In this document: one piece after another, positions 49,907 through 59,070 of the stretch
How positions within the stretch are numbered: the first letter of the stretch is position 1
Layout: every line of letters starts with the position of its first letter
NCBI GenBank assembly: GCA_034928145.1
Contig: JAYFPE010000016.1
Coordinates: 45,889 to 109,888, forward strand
Length of the DNA: 64,000 bases
From: Pelethousia sp034928145
Lineage (GTDB): Bacteria; Bacillota; Clostridia; Christensenellales; CAG-138
Direction of reading: 5' to 3'
Position numbers and translations under genes: made by a program
Notes under the pieces: model-generated
Told to the model about the DNA's origin: nothing
The model's input: the letters and a program-made list of their open reading frames with translations, nothing else
Databases searched by the model: none

Positions 49907-51501
49907 AAAAAGCCTATTATGGATTTATGTATAAGACCCTGGCGGTGCTGCTGTGCGTAGCGCTGGGCATGGGGCTGGCCTATTGCCTGCTGGGCCTGGC
50001 CTTTGCGCACACGGATTACGCCATAGGCAATCCCGAGCTGGTGGATATTCCCTATCTGTTCAGCCAGGAGCAGGATGTGGTGCTGATAGCGGCGGCCGCA
50101 ATAGGCCTGTGTCTGCTGGGCTGCCTGGCCTTTTTGCTGCACGCATCCGGCCGCAGGCCGGATGAAGAGGGATTTTACCCCGGCTGGCAGGAGAAGATCC
50201 CGCTGGATGTCTATCTGGCCGCCGTGGCCGTTTGCGTAGCGCTGGTGATCGCCTTTATCTCGCAAATCGGCTATAGCCTCAGCTTCAAGCTGTTCGACTT
50301 TATGTTCGTGGCCCTGCCCGCCACGGCCATTCTCTCCCTGCTGGCCCTTGCCCTGCTCACCACGCTGGCCGTTCGCCTCAAATTGGGCGGCTGGTGGCGC
50401 AATACCGCCTGCTATTGGGCCCTGCGCCTCGTATGGCGGGTATGGAAATGGGCCTGGAGGCTTTGCAAGCGCCTCTTTAAGGGCTTGTGGAAGGGGATAT
50501 ACGAGCTGGCCGCAGCCCTGCCCACCATCTGGCCCGTGGCCCTGGGCACGGGCGTGCTGCTGCTGGCCGTTTCCATACTGACCACGAACATACCCTACTC
50601 CGGCTTCTCATTCCTCCTGTGGTTCGCGCTTTGTGTGGCCATCTTCCTGGGCTGCTGCTATGGCGCTCTTCAGTTTGGGGCTCTGCGCAAAGCGGCGGAG
50701 CGCCTAGCCGCCGGGGATTTGGAGGCAAAGGCGGATACCAAGCGCCTGCTGCCCATCTTCCGCCGCCATGCCGAATCCATCAACAGCATTGGCCTGGGCA
50801 TGGCGACCGCCGTGGAGGAGCGGCTTAAGAGCGAACGCTTCAAGACCGAGCTGATTACCAATGTTTCGCACGACCTTAAAACCCCCCTCACCAGCATCAT
50901 CAACTATGTGGATTTGCTGGGCAAAGAGCAGCTTAATAATGAAAAGGCCGCAGAATATATCGAAGTGCTCAGCCGCCAGGCGCAGCGCCTTAAAAAGCTC
51001 ACGGAGGATTTGATTGAAGCTTCCAAGGCGTCTACGGGCAATATGGCCGTGGAGCGAAACCGCACGGAGGTGGCGGAGCTTCTAAGCCAGTGCAGCGCCG
51101 AATATACCGAGCGCATGCAATCCGCGGGCCTCGCCATGGTTTGCGATGCGCAAAAGGGACTCTATGCCCTGGCGGATGGCCGCCTGCTATGGCGGGTATT
51201 TGATAACCTTTTGGGCAATGCTTGTAAATATGCGCAGAGCGGCACCCGGGTCTACCTAACCGCCTGCGAGCAGGACGGCAAGGCGCATATCGAGATCAAG
51301 AACATCTCGCGCGAGGTGCTCAACATTTCCACAGACGAGCTGATGGAGCGCTTCGTGCGGGGGGATAGCAGCCGTGCGGCCGAGGGCAGCGGCCTGGGCC
51401 TCTCCATTGCCCAAAGCCTGACACAGCTCAACGGCGGCAGCCTCACCCTCCACGTGGACGGGGACCTGTTCAAGGCCATGCTGGATCTGGAGTTGGCGTA
51501 G
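49903..51501 (+). CDS. Membrane sensor histidine kinase (VanS-like)
   Basis: A 532-residue kinase with two membrane segments near the N-terminus (about 10-32 and 60-82), more hydrophobic stretches at about 105-155 and 205-255, a HAMP-like linker, and the dimerisation domain with H323 (VSHDLKTPLTS). The ATPase lobe has NLLGNACKYA and GSGLGLSIAQS. The unusually large membrane part suggests sensing within or at the membrane. Paired with the regulator upstream and the VanZ protein downstream, as in cell-envelope stress systems. Confidence 0.92.
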   Translation: MKKAYYGFMYKTLAVLLCVALGMGLAYCLLGLAFAHTDYAIGNPELVDIPYLFSQEQDVVLIAAAAIGLCLLGCLAFLLHASGRRPDEEGFYPGWQEKIPLDVYLAAVAVCVALVIAFISQIGYSLSFKLFDFMFVALPATAILSLLALALLTTLAVRLKLGGWWRNTACYWALRLVWRVWKWAWRLCKRLFKGLWKGIYELAAALPTIWPVALGTGVLLLAVSILTTNIPYSGFSFLLWFALCVAIFLGCCYGALQFGALRKAAERLAAGDLEAKADTKRLLPIFRRHAESINSIGLGMATAVEERLKSERFKTELITNVSHDLKTPLTSIINYVDLLGKEQLNNEKAAEYIEVLSRQAQRLKKLTEDLIEASKASTGNMAVERNRTEVAELLSQCSAEYTERMQSAGLAMVCDAQKGLYALADGRLLWRVFDNLLGNACKYAQSGTRVYLTACEQDGKAHIEIKNISREVLNISTDELMERFVRGDSSRAAEGSGLGLSIAQSLTQLNGGSLTLHVDGDLFKAMLDLELA

Positions 51502-51530
51502 TACTAAAAAACGAAGGGCAGGGAAGGTAC

Positions 51531-52031
51531 ATGGGGAACCGAAAGCTCACGAAAATACTGTTTGCTGTTTATCTGGCGGCCCTAACCTGGATCATCGTGT
51601 GCAAGATGTCGTTTTCCCTGTACCAGGATTATGCCCGCAGCATCAACCTGATCCCATTCGGAGCATCCGCGGTTGTCAATCAGGGCTTGGATGTTTCGGA
51701 GATCCTGCTTAACGTGTTGGCCTTTCTGCCCTTTGGCATCTATGCGGGCCTGCTGTTTCCAGATTGGTCCTTTGGTAAAAGGATACTGCTGTTCGCCGGG
51801 ACGAGCGCCGCCTATGAGGCCATGCAATATGCCCTTGCCATTGGCCGCTCGGATATAACCGATCTGATCAGCAACTGCTTGGGCGGCGCGCTCGGCCTTC
51901 TTCTCTTTGCCTGGATCGCCAAGCTATGCAAAACAGAGCCGCGCACGGCGAAGTGCATCAATATCTGCGCCCTTGCCGGCACCCTGTGCGCAGGCGGATT
52001 TATAGCGCTGCTGCTGGCGGCCAACGCATGA
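51531..52031 (+). CDS. VanZ family protein
   Basis: A 166-residue membrane protein with four segments. The conserved NLIPF box is seen near residue 40, followed by the NVLAFLPFGIYAGLL segment and the late DLISNCLGGALG motif. VanZ of enterococci gives low-level teicoplanin resistance. Here no vanHAX genes are near, so a general envelope role under control of the upstream two-component pair is more likely. AGGGAAGG precedes the ATG. Confidence 0.85.
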   Translation: MGNRKLTKILFAVYLAALTWIIVCKMSFSLYQDYARSINLIPFGASAVVNQGLDVSEILLNVLAFLPFGIYAGLLFPDWSFGKRILLFAGTSAAYEAMQYALAIGRSDITDLISNCLGGALGLLLFAWIAKLCKTEPRTAKCINICALAGTLCAGGFIALLLAANA

Positions 52032-52181
52032 AGGCCCGCAACAAGCCCATGTTTCAAGGGAAGCATGGGCCGGCGTGTCAAAAGCACCGGGATTGTCAGG
52101 GGGCCGTAGCCCCTTGACTTTCTTACTTTCACGCACTGCCGCCCTGAAACGCGCAGCGTTTTAGGTAAAGCGTATATCCTC

Positions 52182-52205
52182 AAAAAAGTGGTTTTACCAC
52201 CTTTT
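52182..52205 (-). terminator. Terminator downstream of carbamate kinase
   Basis: On the minus strand: AAAAGGTGGT-AAA-ACCAC followed by TTTTTT. It lies about 90 bases after the arcC stop and beyond the larger hairpin at 52212-52247. Confidence 0.6.
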
Positions 52206-52211
52206 GATAAG

Positions 52212-52247
52212 CAACACGGCCCGGCGCATTCGCGCCGGGCCGTGTTG
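52212..52247. terminator. Long GC hairpin between convergent vanZ and arcC
   Basis: A 16-bp perfect stem, CAACACGGCCCGGCGC / GCGCCGGGCCGTGTTG, with loop ATTC. It has no T-run on either side, so it may pause polymerase ahead of the T-rich terminator at 52182 or protect mRNA ends. Confidence 0.55.
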
Positions 52248-52295
52248 GCTTGTATGGATGATTTGCGGCTGTGGGGCAGTCGCCCTACCTTTTTA

Positions 52296-53234
52296 TTAGC
52301 AGAGGGTCGTGCCGGCGGTGCCGTCCAGCGCGGCGGCGGCCTTATCCAGCGAGGTGATGATGGCCCTGCGGCCCGGCTTGCTCTCGACGAACTTGACGGC
52401 CGCCTCGATCTTGGGCAGCATAGAGCCAGGCGCAAAGTGGCCCGCCGCAATGTATTCCTTGGCCTCGGCCACGCTAAGGGTATCGAGATCCTTTTGATCG
52501 GGTTTTTTATAATTGATGGATACCTTCTCTACGGCCGTGAGGATCACCAGCGCGTCCGCGTTGAGATCTTCAGCCAGGCGCTCGCTGGCAAGATCTTTAT
52601 CGATCACGGCGGCCGTGCCGACAAGCTCGCCCTTTTCGTTGCGGATCACCGGGATGCCGCCGCCGCCTACGGTAACGGTGATGAAGCCGTTATCCACCAG
52701 GCACTTGACCGCGTCAAGCTCCTCGATGGCCACGGGCATGGGGGAGGCTACCACCCGGCGCCAGCCGCGGCCCGCGTCCTCTTTCATGGTGTAACCCTTT
52801 TCCGCTGCGATGGCCTTGGCCTCCTCTTCGGTATAGAAGGGACCGATGGGCTTGCTGGGCGCCTTAAACTTGGGGTCATTTTGATCGACCAATACCTGGG
52901 TCACCACCGTGACCACTTCCTTTTTGCTGCCGCGCCGACGCAGCACCTTGGTCAGCCCCTGCTGGATGTGATAGCCGATATATCCCTGGCTCATGGCGCC
53001 GCATACGTCAAAAGGCATAGCTGGGGATACGGGGGTGGCGTATTCATTTTGCAGCACAATACGGCCCACCTGGGGGCCGTTGCCGTGGGCTACCACCACC
53101 TGATATCCTCTATCGATGATGTCCGCAATATAGGCTGCGGTTTCTTCCACCACCTCCAGTTGCGCCTCTGCCGTTGCCGGCTTTCCCTCCGCCTGTAAGG
53201 CGTTTCCGCCCAGTGCGATCACGAGTTTCTTCAC
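52296..53234 (-). CDS. arcC: Carbamate kinase
   Basis: Carbamate kinase makes ATP from carbamoyl phosphate, or the reverse. The 312-residue protein begins KKLVIALGGNAL and shows the family segments HGNGPQVG, GYHIQQGL and GGGGIPV. I chose the GTG at 53234 because AAAGGAGA lies 9-10 bases before it and it gives the family start; no ATG is in the right place. No arginine deiminase, ornithine carbamoyltransferase or agmatine gene is adjacent, so the source of carbamoyl phosphate is unknown. An excellent promoter lies at 53326-53355. Confidence 0.93.
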   Translation of the reverse strand: MKKLVIALGGNALQAEGKPATAEAQLEVVEETAAYIADIIDRGYQVVVAHGNGPQVGRIVLQNEYATPVSPAMPFDVCGAMSQGYIGYHIQQGLTKVLRRRGSKKEVVTVVTQVLVDQNDPKFKAPSKPIGPFYTEEEAKAIAAEKGYTMKEDAGRGWRRVVASPMPVAIEELDAVKCLVDNGFITVTVGGGGIPVIRNEKGELVGTAAVIDKDLASERLAEDLNADALVILTAVEKVSINYKKPDQKDLDTLSVAEAKEYIAAGHFAPGSMLPKIEAAVKFVESKPGRRAIITSLDKAAAALDGTAGTTLC

Positions 53235-53325
53235 GAGAATGTCTCCTTTGCTTTTGTTTTTTGAAGGCAATAATCTTGCGATACGATAAAATTGCAATGG
53301 ATAGGCTTGCTTCGATTGCCCCTCA

Positions 53326-53355
53326 ATTATAGCCTGCGCCTTCTGGGCCTGTCAA
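53326..53355 (-). promoter_or_regulatory. Promoter of carbamate kinase
   Basis: On the minus strand: TTGACA (53355-53350), 18 bases, TATAAT (53331-53326). Both hexamers are perfect. The leader is about 85 bases. Confidence 0.85.
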
Positions 53356-53445
53356 TCGGGGAGGTGGCGGAAAACGCAAAAAAACGGGGCGTTTTGCGCC
53401 CGTTATGAAAAATTGCTATGGATTGAAAAAGTGGATAAACAGAGT

Positions 53446-54360
53446 TTATCGAGCCGGCTGGGATAGGCTCTCTTTTTGTGAGAGTACGAAATCACGGAAG
53501 CGGGCCACCATGGGGGAAAGCGTCCGCTTCTGGGGATAAACGAAGTAAAAGGCGTGCTCGAAGGTATAATTGCGCAGGGGGAGCACGCGCAAAAAGCCGG
53601 CCTTCACCTTATCCTCAATGGAGATGGAGGAGACGATGGAAAGCCCCAGCCCGGCCTTCACACACAGCAGCACCATTTCGTTGTTATCCATGTGGGCCAG
53701 GATGTTGGCGCTCTTGCCAAGGTAGGCGTGCTGCTTGTAGGCGATATCGAAGGCCTGGCGCGTGCCCGAGCCGTGCTTGCGCAAAAGAAGCGGCGCATCG
53801 AGCAGCTGGGAAAAGGAGATGCTCTCCATCTCGCTATAGGGCGGCTTGTTGGGCGCAATCACCACCAACTCGTCATCCTGCACTTTTTCGTAAATAAGAT
53901 TGCGGTTATCCGGGCTGGCCCCCACAAAGCCGAAATCGAGGTCGCCGCTGACCAGCGAATCCGTAACCTCCCGCGAGCTGAGGTGGTGGAGGTTAAAGGT
54001 CACATCCGGGTATATTTTATGGAAGCCCGTGAGAATATCCGGCAGCACGTATTGCCCGGGCACGCTGCTGGTGGCGACCTGCAATAGGCCCTCGATCTTG
54101 CCCTGGTATTTCTCCAGATTGAGCAGGGCGTGCTCCCGCTGGTTGAGGATCTCGATGGCGGATAGGTAGAATTGCTGCCCCGCAGGGGTCAGCTCGGTGC
54201 GCTTGTTGTTGCGTTCAAAGAGGGTGATGCCTAGCTCCGCCTCCAACTTGGCGATGTGGTTGCTCAGGGCGGGCTGAGTGAGGAAGAGCTGGGAAGCCGC
54301 TTTCGAAAAACTCTTGACCTTGGCAATGGTAACGAAGGACTCCAATTCTTTGAATTCCAT
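53446..54360 (-). CDS. LysR-family transcriptional regulator
   Basis: A 304-residue regulator. The N-terminal helix-turn-helix reads FVTIAKVKSFSKAASQLF and then TQPALSNHIAKLE, followed by the substrate-binding domain (about 90-295). CCAAGGAGGG lies 3-8 bases before the ATG at 54360. It is divergent from the HAD gene at 54613 and lies upstream of the arcC promoter on the same strand, so either could be its target. Effector unknown. Confidence 0.92.
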   Translation of the reverse strand: MEFKELESFVTIAKVKSFSKAASQLFLTQPALSNHIAKLEAELGITLFERNNKRTELTPAGQQFYLSAIEILNQREHALLNLEKYQGKIEGLLQVATSSVPGQYVLPDILTGFHKIYPDVTFNLHHLSSREVTDSLVSGDLDFGFVGASPDNRNLIYEKVQDDELVVIAPNKPPYSEMESISFSQLLDAPLLLRKHGSGTRQAFDIAYKQHAYLGKSANILAHMDNNEMVLLCVKAGLGLSIVSSISIEDKVKAGFLRVLPLRNYTFEHAFYFVYPQKRTLSPMVARFRDFVLSQKESLSQPAR

Positions 54361-54540
54361 GGTCCCTCCTTGGCATAATGCGCAAAATAGCAGATGAAAG
54401 GCAGTGCATAAGCAACAAATGAAGAAAAAGCAAAAGACGTTTATAAATGCTATCTTTATTATAGCCATGGGCGCTTCAAGGTGTTTATTCTTTTAGGAGA
54501 ATAACGCCCGACACGGCGCGTCTTTCGCGGTATTTCGCGG

Positions 54541-54569
54541 TTGAAAAAGCGGGTGGGCTATTATATATT
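54541..54569 (+). promoter_or_regulatory. Promoter of the HAD hydrolase gene
   Basis: TTGAAA (54541-54546), 17 bases, TATATT (54564-54569). It lies about 44 bases before the chosen ATG, in the divergent spacer next to the LysR gene. Confidence 0.65.
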
Positions 54570-54612
54570 TAAAGGAAGAAACCCCCAAGCAAGAACATGA
54601 GAGGATATGCGA

Positions 54613-55272
54613 ATGCGCAAAAAGATCATCACATTCGACTGCTACGGCACCCTGCTGGATACCGCCTCCTTTGAGGAGGAGATTGGCCGCATTGCCGAGG
54701 AGAACGGGCTGGATGGGGCCAAGATGCAGGATGTCTATGCCTGCAACGAGGCGCGCTTGATGTATGCCGAGCCTTTCCGCAAACTGGATACGCTGATCCC
54801 TGCCATTCTGGAGCGCTGCGATATGCAGATGGGCGTCCGCTGCATGGCCCGCTACAGTGAGCGCGCCCTTGCTGCGCAAAAGGCGCTACGGCCCTTCCCC
54901 GAGGCGGTGGAAACGCTGGCAACCCTGAAGGCGCGGGGCTACAGCCTGGCACTGATGTCCAATTCCTGTCATAGCGTTATGGCCAGCAACGCCGCCGCCC
55001 TGGGCGATCCCTTTGAGATGTTGATCCTTGCCGAGGATGTACGGGCCTACAAGCCCCAGCTCACCTTCTTCCAGAAGGCTGAAGCGCTGCTGGATCTTAA
55101 GAACGCCCAGCATTGCCATGTAGCACAGGGATATTTTTACGATATCATCCCTGCCGCGCAGATGGGATGGAAGCGGCTCTGGATCAACCGCAACGGCGAA
55201 CTGGGCGCGGCGGCCCAGCAGCCCTATACCGAGGTGCACACGCTGGATCAGATCTTGCTCCTTTTCCCATGA
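54613..55272 (+). CDS. HAD-superfamily hydrolase
   Basis: A 219-residue HAD protein with the nucleophile motif FDCYGTLLDT, a helical cap and the later LMSNSCH and KPQLTFF motifs. The DCYGTLLD form is typical of haloacid dehalogenase type II relatives. The last acidic motif is weak: VAQGYFYDIIPA in place of the usual VGD-type motif. Activity is therefore uncertain. GAGAGG lies 8 bases before the ATG at 54613, which I prefer to the one two codons upstream. Confidence 0.8.
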   Translation: MRKKIITFDCYGTLLDTASFEEEIGRIAEENGLDGAKMQDVYACNEARLMYAEPFRKLDTLIPAILERCDMQMGVRCMARYSERALAAQKALRPFPEAVETLATLKARGYSLALMSNSCHSVMASNAAALGDPFEMLILAEDVRAYKPQLTFFQKAEALLDLKNAQHCHVAQGYFYDIIPAAQMGWKRLWINRNGELGAAAQQPYTEVHTLDQILLLFP

Positions 55273-55365
55273 CGGTGGATGCGGCATCGGGATCTTGCGG
55301 CCGCGCACACAAAAGGTTTCCGCCCGGATCAAAAATCGCGCCTTGCGGATACACCCTCTAATTAT

Positions 55366-55393
55366 AAAACCGCGCCCACAACGGCGCGGTTTT
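55366..55393 (+). terminator. Terminator after the HAD hydrolase
   Basis: Stem AAAACCGCGCC / GGCGCGGTTTT with loop CACAAC, ending in TTTTG. Confidence 0.85.
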
Positions 55394-55489
55394 GTGATTG
55401 AGAACCCCTACAACGAACCCGAAAAGAACGACAAAAAAATTTCCCCGAAAATTATTTTAAAAATATAAAAAAATAAAATAAATAAGAAA

Positions 55490-55518
55490 TTGTAGATTTA
55501 TAAAAATACAAGTATAAT
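55490..55518 (+). promoter_or_regulatory. Promoter-like sequence in the AT-rich island
   Basis: TTGTAG (55490-55495), 17 bases, TATAAT (55513-55518). The -10 is perfect and the -35 matches at three positions. In such AT-rich DNA a chance match is possible. Confidence 0.4.
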
Positions 55519-55683
55519 TAATATCCACGACCGGTAAATTGCATTTAATAATAAAATAAATTAAAATTATAATAAATTATAACACAGCCGAACACGAACC
55601 GGCATTGGCGAAAAAAGACGAGAATACGGGGATTTGGAAAAAACATAAAAATTAAAGCGGTTTAGGCGCACGGAAGGAATTTT

Positions 55684-55717
55684 AAAATAATTTGGCGAAA
55701 TTCGCCTGAATTATTTT
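55684..55717. repeat. Palindromic hairpin in the AT-rich island
   Basis: AAAATAATT-T-GGCGAA (55684-55699) pairs with TTCGCC-TG-AATTATTTT (55701-55717). Fifteen base pairs form with a small internal bulge and a GC core. Confidence 0.6.
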
Positions 55718-55831
55718 ACGTTATGCATATAAATAAATAAAAATTAGCACTAAAACAATTCGGATAATATTAAAATGATTTTTTCAAAAATAGAAATAAA
55801 TAAAATTATAATTTAAATATAATCGCAAAAT

Positions 55832-55863
55832 AAATAAAAGGCCAAAAACATGGCCTTTTATTT
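55832..55863. terminator. Bidirectional terminator at the end of the AT-rich island
   Basis: A 12-bp stem, AAATAAAAGGCC / GGCCTTTTATTT, with an 8-base loop and T-rich ends on both strands. Confidence 0.75.
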
Positions 55864-56193
55864 ACATCCGCTTAATATGAGCCGCCCAAATTGGACGCAT
55901 GCGCCCGATTCCGCCGCCGCCTCGGCCGGTGCGGCTACGAGGTGTAAACGACTGCGTTCGCGTGGCTGAGGCACCCAGATGACATCCCACGACGCTTTGA
56001 ACAGGGATGGCTTCGGCTCAGCTTCCCGTTTTTACCAGCCCCCAAATGGCCGCCAGTCGCCCTCAATCGCTCACGCCGATCGGAGGAGGCCGTGGCAGGG
56101 GGTTCTATTTGCCTTTTGGCGTTCCCAGATGCCCACTAGGGAGCTTAAAGGGGATTCGTAAACCAACCTAGGCGCGCACACGCACGAGCGCCC

Positions 56194-59070
56194 TCAAGCA
56201 TCCTGATTGGTTGCAGGGGCACTCGCTTCGGCTTCCAGCATATCGGCCAACGTGGCGGCAACGCGCGGATCGAATTGTACGCCCGCGCGGTTCCGGATTT
56301 CCCGGATAGCCTCTTGCGGCGTCTTGGCTAGGGCCGGGTCCGGGTTATGCAGCATGCGGTCGTAGGCTTCCACGGCTGTGAGGATGCGGGCAAAGAAGGG
56401 GATCCGCTCGCCCGAAAGCCCCTTGGGATAGCCGGAGCCATCCCAGCTTTCGTGGTGCGCCAGCGCCGCCTCCGCCAGCTCCAGCGTGGCGTCGAAGTAG
56501 CTGAGGATGCGGTAGCCGATCACGGGATGCTTGCGCATATCGCTCTCTTCCGCAGCATTGAGGGCGACGATTCCCTGCAGACGCGCCGGGTCTAGGATAA
56601 CTTTGCCGATATCGTGCAGGTAGCCGGCCTCCATAAGACGGTGTACGTCGGATTCCGGCAGGCCCAGGGCCCCGCCGATACGCCTGCAAAGCTCCCGCAT
56701 ACGCAGGGCGTGCTGCCGCTCCGACTCGCTCTTTTCGAAGAAGGCGCTGATCAGCATGGCCATCCCGCGGCTAAGCTTATCAGCCCGCTCGACGGATTTG
56801 ACCGCGTACATTTTCGCTTCCGCCGCGCCCAGCACCTCCATGATATCTTCTCCATCGGCTGTTTTTGTGGCGTGTCCCAGGGAGATGCTGCATTGCACGG
56901 CCCGGATCTGCTGCGAACCTAGCTCGTTGCAGATGCGCCTGGCCAGTTTTTCAGCCTCTACACTGCCGGTTTTCGGCAGCAGCAACACGAATTCATCGCC
57001 GCCCCAGCGGGCGATAATATCATCCGATCGGCACACCTTCTGCATGGCTGCGGCCACCTTGCACAAGAGCAGGTCGCCCGCCGCATGGCCGAAGATATCG
57101 TTGGTAAGCTTTAGGCTATCCACATCGCCCATGAGGATGGTGATGGGCCGGTTGCGGGCGGTATCCAGCCGCCGCACCTCTTCCTCGAAAAAGCGCCGGT
57201 TGTACAGCCCGGTCAGCGCGTCGTGGAAGCTCATGTATTCGATCTTACTCTGCTGCTCTTTCTTTTCCGTTACATCCCGGAATACCAACACAACGCCCGC
57301 CAGGGTGCCCGACTCATCCGCGATGATGGGGGCGGCGCTATCCGCCAAAGCGTAACGCGCGCCCTGCCGGGAGGTCAAAATGGCATGGTTGCCCAGCTCC
57401 TGTATCTCGTGGGTGCGGAATACGCTGGCGATGGGGTCGATGATATCGGCCCCCGCCCGCTCGTGGGAAAGGACAAAGACCTGCTTGTAGTTCATGCCCC
57501 GCGCCTCGTCCAAAGACCAGCCGGTGAGCCTGCAGGCCACATCATTGAGGAATTCGATATTTTGGTTACGGTCCACCACCATCACGCCATCCCCGATGGA
57601 GAGCAGGGTTTGGTAGTATTTGTTGCGCTCGTAGGCCAGGGTCTCGTTGGTTTCACGGCGCTTTACGGCGTTCCAGACGCCGCTCATAAGCATGGTCATC
57701 TCGTTTACGTCGGTTTCATCGTAATCGGTTTCCTTGTTGGCAAGGCCAACGGCCGCTACGATATGGCCATCGATGATCACCGGTACGGACATAAACTTTT
57801 TCAGGGCGATATGCCCCTCGGGATACCCTTTGCACATTGTGTTGGGCTGCTCGAAATCATTGACGATAACGGCTTGGCGCTGCCGTACGACCTCACCCCA
57901 AATACCCGTTTCCTCCAGCTTATATACGGCGGGCGCATCCTGCACCTTGCAGGCCTGCATCACGCCGTGGGTCCAAGAATTGATGATGAACTCCTGCCGC
58001 TCCTCATTATAGAAGAAGATATAGCCATACTGGCTGCCGGAAAGCTCCAGCAGGCCGTTAAGCACATAATTAAGCTGCTCCTGCGTATTGCCAAAGCTCT
58101 GGCTGAGCGCGTCGAGCAGCAGCCGATTGCGCTTAAGCGCCCGCTCCCTTTCGCGCTGCTGGTGGTATTCCTCTGTAATATCGGATACGTAAGCGCCTAT
58201 GCCTAGGGCGCCGCTCGTAAGGCGCACGGGAAATTTTGTCGTTTTGAAGACCTTGTTTTCCCAGGGGGTTACCCGCACGATCATCTTGTTCTGCTCCAGC
58301 GCCTCCCGATCCGACTTCATATATATTTCCGCGTATTGGGGGGCCATCAGCGCATAGTCGTTGTAGCCGATAATCTTATCATAAGGCAGTTGATATAGCT
58401 CTTTAAAGGCCCGATTGACGAGCACATAATTGAGGCTTTCGTCCTTAAGGTATACGTAGCTGGCGTCCGCGTCATAAAAGGTGGTCCAAAGCTCGGCGAA
58501 GTTCGCCAACTCCTTGTTGGCACGGGCCAGCGCCTCCGCCTGCTTTTTGAACTTATGCAGCAGGCGTAGCAAAAGGGCCAGGACGATAACGCCCAGGGTG
58601 GAGCCGAAGGTCAACGCTCCCTGCAGCGCTTTTTTTAACATGACCTCATCCGTCACATCATGAATGACGCAGGAGAGCACGGGCGTGCCGTTGAGGTCCG
58701 CCAGGCGGGCGTAAAGCTCCACGGTGCGCAGCTCGCCATCGGCGAGCCGTTGCTCCAAAAAAGAGTAATGGCTTTCGGAGGATCCGCTCGCGAGGGCCTG
58801 CCGGGCGGTTTGCGCGGAACCCTTGGTAGCGATATCGGCCATATTCATTGAGGTGAGCTGCGCCTTAGAATAACCATAAAACTCCGATGCGGCGCTGTTT
58901 GCATACAGGATGCGCCCGGATTCCGGTTCAACGAGCATCATGATAGCTCCGTGCTCGTGAAAGGCATCCTCAAATTCGATGGCTTCGCCCGCCGCCGTAG
59001 CGTGTGCAGCGGGGAGCAGCAGAAGCGCGGCTGCCAGGAACGCTTTAATAAATAAACGGGACACTTTCAT
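56194..59070 (-). CDS. PAS/GAF sensor protein with GGDEF and HD-GYP domains
   Basis: A 958-residue bifunctional cyclic-di-GMP enzyme. In order: a signal-peptide-like segment (1-28), an extracytoplasmic PAS (about 35-145), a membrane segment (153-171), a second PAS, a GAF domain, a third PAS, an intact GGDEF (690-694, synthesis) and an intact HD-GYP (H819-D820, HHESWDGSGYPKG; hydrolysis). Both catalytic sites look active. The frame opens at 59139; GGAGGG precedes the ATG at 59070, which overlaps the upstream gene's stop (ATGA). Last gene of the signalling operon. Confidence 0.9.
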   Translation of the reverse strand: MKVSRLFIKAFLAAALLLLPAAHATAAGEAIEFEDAFHEHGAIMMLVEPESGRILYANSAASEFYGYSKAQLTSMNMADIATKGSAQTARQALASGSSESHYSFLEQRLADGELRTVELYARLADLNGTPVLSCVIHDVTDEVMLKKALQGALTFGSTLGVIVLALLLRLLHKFKKQAEALARANKELANFAELWTTFYDADASYVYLKDESLNYVLVNRAFKELYQLPYDKIIGYNDYALMAPQYAEIYMKSDREALEQNKMIVRVTPWENKVFKTTKFPVRLTSGALGIGAYVSDITEEYHQQRERERALKRNRLLLDALSQSFGNTQEQLNYVLNGLLELSGSQYGYIFFYNEERQEFIINSWTHGVMQACKVQDAPAVYKLEETGIWGEVVRQRQAVIVNDFEQPNTMCKGYPEGHIALKKFMSVPVIIDGHIVAAVGLANKETDYDETDVNEMTMLMSGVWNAVKRRETNETLAYERNKYYQTLLSIGDGVMVVDRNQNIEFLNDVACRLTGWSLDEARGMNYKQVFVLSHERAGADIIDPIASVFRTHEIQELGNHAILTSRQGARYALADSAAPIIADESGTLAGVVLVFRDVTEKKEQQSKIEYMSFHDALTGLYNRRFFEEEVRRLDTARNRPITILMGDVDSLKLTNDIFGHAAGDLLLCKVAAAMQKVCRSDDIIARWGGDEFVLLLPKTGSVEAEKLARRICNELGSQQIRAVQCSISLGHATKTADGEDIMEVLGAAEAKMYAVKSVERADKLSRGMAMLISAFFEKSESERQHALRMRELCRRIGGALGLPESDVHRLMEAGYLHDIGKVILDPARLQGIVALNAAEESDMRKHPVIGYRILSYFDATLELAEAALAHHESWDGSGYPKGLSGERIPFFARILTAVEAYDRMLHNPDPALAKTPQEAIREIRNRAGVQFDPRVAATLADMLEAEASAPATNQDA

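Larger units (their letters stand above)
55525..55863 (+). ncRNA. Candidate noncoding transcript
   Basis: A predicted transcript of about 340 bases between the promoter-like sequence at 55490 and the terminator at 55832. It has no open frame. It contains a near-perfect hairpin (55684-55717) and short conserved-looking GC islands, such as CACGACCGG and CCGAACACGAACCGG. I do not recognise a known RNA family. Evidence for expression is lacking. Confidence 0.3.
55273..56193. other. Gene-free region with an AT-rich island
   Basis: No convincing gene lies in these 921 bases. The left end holds a terminator (55366-55393). From about 55430 to 55865 the sequence is extremely AT-rich, dominated by AAATAAAT-type runs, in sharp contrast to the GC-rich flanks. 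Stop codons are dense in all frames. The island has promoter-like and terminator-like ends (separate entries). From 55866 to 56193 the base composition returns to GC-rich, with no recognisable feature; a 60-codon open frame at 55979 lacks a ribosome binding site. Confidence 0.7.

Noticed and set aside
49208..52031. Vancomycin or teicoplanin resistance operon
   Set aside because: Only VanR/S-like and VanZ-family proteins are present; vanH, vanA and vanX are absent, so resistance cannot be claimed.
55979..56161. 60-codon frame in the GC-rich part of the gene-free region
   Set aside because: No ribosome binding site, no recognisable similarity, and biased composition.
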